A model generated the notes under the pieces. The model did no database searches and was not told the origin of the DNA. It was given only the letters and a program-made list of their open reading frames with translations. From assembly GCA_016699575.1 (NCBI GenBank), contig CP064979.1, positions 992,001 to 1,056,000 on the forward strand: a stretch of DNA of 64,000 bases. The letters run 5' to 3'. Of the stretch, positions 62,121 through 64,000 are shown piece by piece. The position numbers and the translations under genes were made by a program. The stretch comes from Flavobacteriales bacterium (GTDB lineage Bacteria > Bacteroidota > Bacteroidia > Flavobacteriales_F > PHOS-HE28). Positions within the stretch are counted from its first letter, which is position 1. Each line of letters starts with the position of its first letter.

Positions 62121-63191
62121 ATGTCCACCACCCCCTGCTATCTCGTCACCGGCGGTGCGGGCTTCGTGGGCAGCAGCATAGCGCTGCGCCTCAAGACCGA
62201 GGAGCCCAAGGCACGCGTGATCGCGCTGGACAACCTCAAGCGAAGAGGCAGCGAACTGAACCTGCCTCGCCTGCGGGCTGCCGGTGTTGAATTCGTGCAC
62301 GGCGACGTACGCGTGCAGAGCGATCTGCTGGGCCTCCCGCGGATTGACGCCTTGATGGAATGCAGTGCCGAACCCAGCGTTCTGGCAGGCTATCAAGGTG
62401 GTGCGCAGTACGTGCAGGACACTAATCTTGTCGGCACGCTCAACTGTCTGGCCTTGGTGGCCCGCGACAAGGCCAAGCTCATCTTCCTGAGCACAAGCCG
62501 GGTCTATCCGGTGGCGCCCATCAACGCCATGTGCGCTGAAACCACGGACCGTTTTGCCGTGGACATAGCGCTGGCGCCACAGGGCGCAAGTGCAAAGGGT
62601 ATTGCCGAGGACTTCCCGCTCCAAGGCGTGCGCACGCTCTACGGCGCCACCAAGCTGGCGAGCGAACTCATGGTGGAGGAGCATGCGGCCATGCACGGGT
62701 TCGACAGCGCGATCTTCCGCTGCGGTGTGATCGCAGGACCTTGGCAAATGGGGAAAACAGACCAAGGCTTCGTGCTGTTGTGGTTGGCACGGCACCACTG
62801 GCAACAGCCGCTCGGCTACATCGGCTTCGGTGGCGCGGGCAAGCAGGTGCGCGATGTGCTGCACATCGACGACCTGTGCGACCTGGTATGCCTGAGCCTG
62901 CGCGATATGAGGGCGGTGAGCAACCGAGTGCTCAATGCAGGTGGTGGTGCATCGAACGCCATCACGTTGAAGGAGTGCACCGACCTCTGCACAGCGATCA
63001 CCGGCAAACGCATCACCATGGGCAGCGATGCGCAGGACCGGCCGGGCGATATCAAGCTTTACATCACGGACAACACGCGCGTAACAGCGGCCACCGGCTG
63101 GGCCCCGCGCCGCAGTGTGCAAACGCTCCTCGAGGATTCTTATGCCTGGCTGAGGCAACACGAAGAGCAACTGCGCGTCATCATCGGCTGA
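62121..63191 (+). CDS. NAD-dependent sugar-nucleotide epimerase/dehydratase (extended SDR)
   Basis: 356 residues from ATG 62121; the frame is open to 62007, but those codons lie over the helicase start. NAD-binding TGGAGFVGSS at residues 10-19, STSRVYP and the catalytic LYGATK with Tyr174 and Lys178 mark an extended short-chain dehydrogenase. The C-terminal FGGAGKQVRDVLHIDDLCDL fits the CDP-paratose 2-epimerase-like branch. It probably changes a nucleotide-activated sugar for LPS or exopolysaccharide. It is followed 10 bases later by a second SDR gene, so both likely act in the same pathway. Confidence 0.9.
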   Translation: MSTTPCYLVTGGAGFVGSSIALRLKTEEPKARVIALDNLKRRGSELNLPRLRAAGVEFVHGDVRVQSDLLGLPRIDALMECSAEPSVLAGYQGGAQYVQDTNLVGTLNCLALVARDKAKLIFLSTSRVYPVAPINAMCAETTDRFAVDIALAPQGASAKGIAEDFPLQGVRTLYGATKLASELMVEEHAAMHGFDSAIFRCGVIAGPWQMGKTDQGFVLLWLARHHWQQPLGYIGFGGAGKQVRDVLHIDDLCDLVCLSLRDMRAVSNRVLNAGGGASNAITLKECTDLCTAITGKRITMGSDAQDRPGDIKLYITDNTRVTAATGWAPRRSVQTLLEDSYAWLRQHEEQLRVIIG

Positions 63192-63201
63192 GCAATAGAG
63201 C

Positions 63202-64000
63202 ATGAGCGTTGCATTGATAACCGGGAGCGGTGGCCTGATCGGGAGCGCCGCAGTGGACCACTTCGCACCGGGTTTCCAGAAGATCATCGGCATCGACAAC
63301 GACATGCGCAGCGTGTTCTTCGGTGCCGAAGCGAGCACCAAGTGGAACACGCAGCAACTGATGGAGCGCACGCCCAACCTGGTGCAGCTCAACATCGACA
63401 TCCGCGATCACGCCGCGTTGGAAAAGGTGTTCAAGGAGCACGGTACGTCCATTAGCCTCATCGTGCACACGGCGGCCCAACCCAGCCATGACAAGGCCGC
63501 CCAGATACCCTTCTTGGACTTCGAGGTGAACGCCAACGGCACGTTGAACCTGTTGGAGCTTACAAGGCAACACTGTCCCGAGGCCACCTTCATCTTCACC
63601 AGCACCAACAAGGTGTACGGCGACAACCCCAACCTACTGCCGCTGGTGGAGCTGGAAACGCGATGGGAACTGCAGGAGCCGCACCCCTATGCCGCCGAAG
63701 GCATCGACGAGCGCATGAGCATCGACCACACCAAGCACTCGCTCTTCGGGGCCAGCAAGGTGGCCGCCGATGTGATGGTGCAGGAATACGGGCGCTACTT
63801 CGGCATGCGCACCGGGACTTTCCGCGGCGGCTGCTTGACGGGACCCCGGCACAGCGGCGCGCAGCTGCACGGCTTCCTGAGCTACCTGATGAAGTGCGCG
63901 ATCACCAAGCAGCACTACACCATCTTCGGCTACAAGGGGAAACAGGTGCGCGACAACATCCACTGCGACGACCTGGTGATGATGTTCGACCACTTCCACC
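63202..64000 (+). CDS. NAD-dependent epimerase/dehydratase (extended SDR), 3' end outside window
   Basis: Starts at ATG 63202 and is open to the window edge (266 codons). NAD-binding TGSGGLIGSAA, HTAAQPSHD and FTSTNKVYGDNP are typical of the CDP-tyvelose/paratose epimerase-like branch. At the catalytic YxxxK position the sequence reads SLFGASK: Phe182 in place of Tyr, with Lys186 kept. I recall a similar FG(A/V)SK motif in relatives, so this may be a family feature and not a lesion. GYKGKQVRDNIHCDDL near the end parallels the previous gene. Confidence 0.88.
   Translation, partial: MSVALITGSGGLIGSAAVDHFAPGFQKIIGIDNDMRSVFFGAEASTKWNTQQLMERTPNLVQLNIDIRDHAALEKVFKEHGTSISLIVHTAAQPSHDKAAQIPFLDFEVNANGTLNLLELTRQHCPEATFIFTSTNKVYGDNPNLLPLVELETRWELQEPHPYAAEGIDERMSIDHTKHSLFGASKVAADVMVQEYGRYFGMRTGTFRGGCLTGPRHSGAQLHGFLSYLMKCAITKQHYTIFGYKGKQVRDNIHCDDLVMMFDHFH

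Noticed and set aside
1..64000. tRNA, rRNA, transposase or phage genes
   Set aside because: Looked for tRNA-like cloverleafs, rRNA stretches and DDE/HNH/integrase motifs; none recognised by eye.

Overview
The window is a compact, high-GC (roughly 60% by eye) piece of a Bacteroidota chromosome, probably from a Flavobacteriales-like lineage. The lineage call rests on several signs: proteins carrying type IX secretion (T9SS) C-terminal sorting domains, a PKD-repeat protein with a gliding-type (CHU_C) C-terminus, lipoproteins, a TonB receptor paired with a lipoprotein, and several TAnnTTTG promoter elements of the Bacteroidota type. No rRNA, tRNA, phage, transposase or CRISPR array was seen. Genes are tightly packed, with many ATGA/GTGA overlaps and convergent genes whose ends touch or overlap.

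Layout, left. 1-5797 (minus): a PKD/CHU_C surface protein coupled to a truncated TPR-PD40 protein. 5937-7418: a pyridine-nucleotide flavoprotein that lacks the redox-active cysteines. 7425-11070 (minus): a four-gene operon with two MbnP-like lipoproteins followed by two MbnH/MauG-type di-heme enzymes. 11306-22915: a T9SS beta-propeller, fhs, a Fic protein, another T9SS protein, an acyl-CoA dehydrogenase whose 3' end is partly duplicated around a small unknown ORF, apt, a helix-hairpin-helix protein, purE and a PPC-domain protein. 22917-27074 (minus): an L,D-transpeptidase-like lipoprotein, then a His-rich small protein, TonB receptor and lipoprotein set that looks like metal uptake.

Layout, middle. 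27147-32748 (plus) is a translationally coupled operon: flippase, zinc-ribbon methyltransferase, GT-C-like membrane protein, radical SAM protein and second methyltransferase. It probably makes or exports an unidentified lipid-linked product. Two small secreted proteins follow. 34561-48998 (minus) holds two giant tandem paralogues (2668 and 2068 aa). Each has a signal peptide, a fibronectin-like domain, a gingipain/C25-like domain that appears to have lost its catalytic residues, very long Cys/Asp/Asn-rich repeat arrays and a T9SS sorting domain.

Layout, right. 49265-60595 (plus) is a small hybrid NRPS-PKS cluster. The first protein is A-PCP-KS-AT-ACP-aminotransferase, the second is C-A-PCP-TE, and an Sfp-type phosphopantetheinyl transferase follows. 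The order predicts an amino acid extended by malonate, transaminated to a beta-amino (3,4-diamino) acyl unit, joined to a second amino acid and released. Several interdomain linkers, the transferase and the convergent RecD-like helicase gene carry in-frame palindromic or heptanucleotide repeat insertions. The window ends with two SDR sugar-nucleotide epimerase genes, the second cut by the window edge.

The strongest leads are the NRPS-PKS-aminotransferase cluster, the doubled MbnP/MbnH operon, the AAGNNNC heptamer arrays shared by two unrelated neighbouring genes, and the pair of giant pseudo-C25 repeat proteins.
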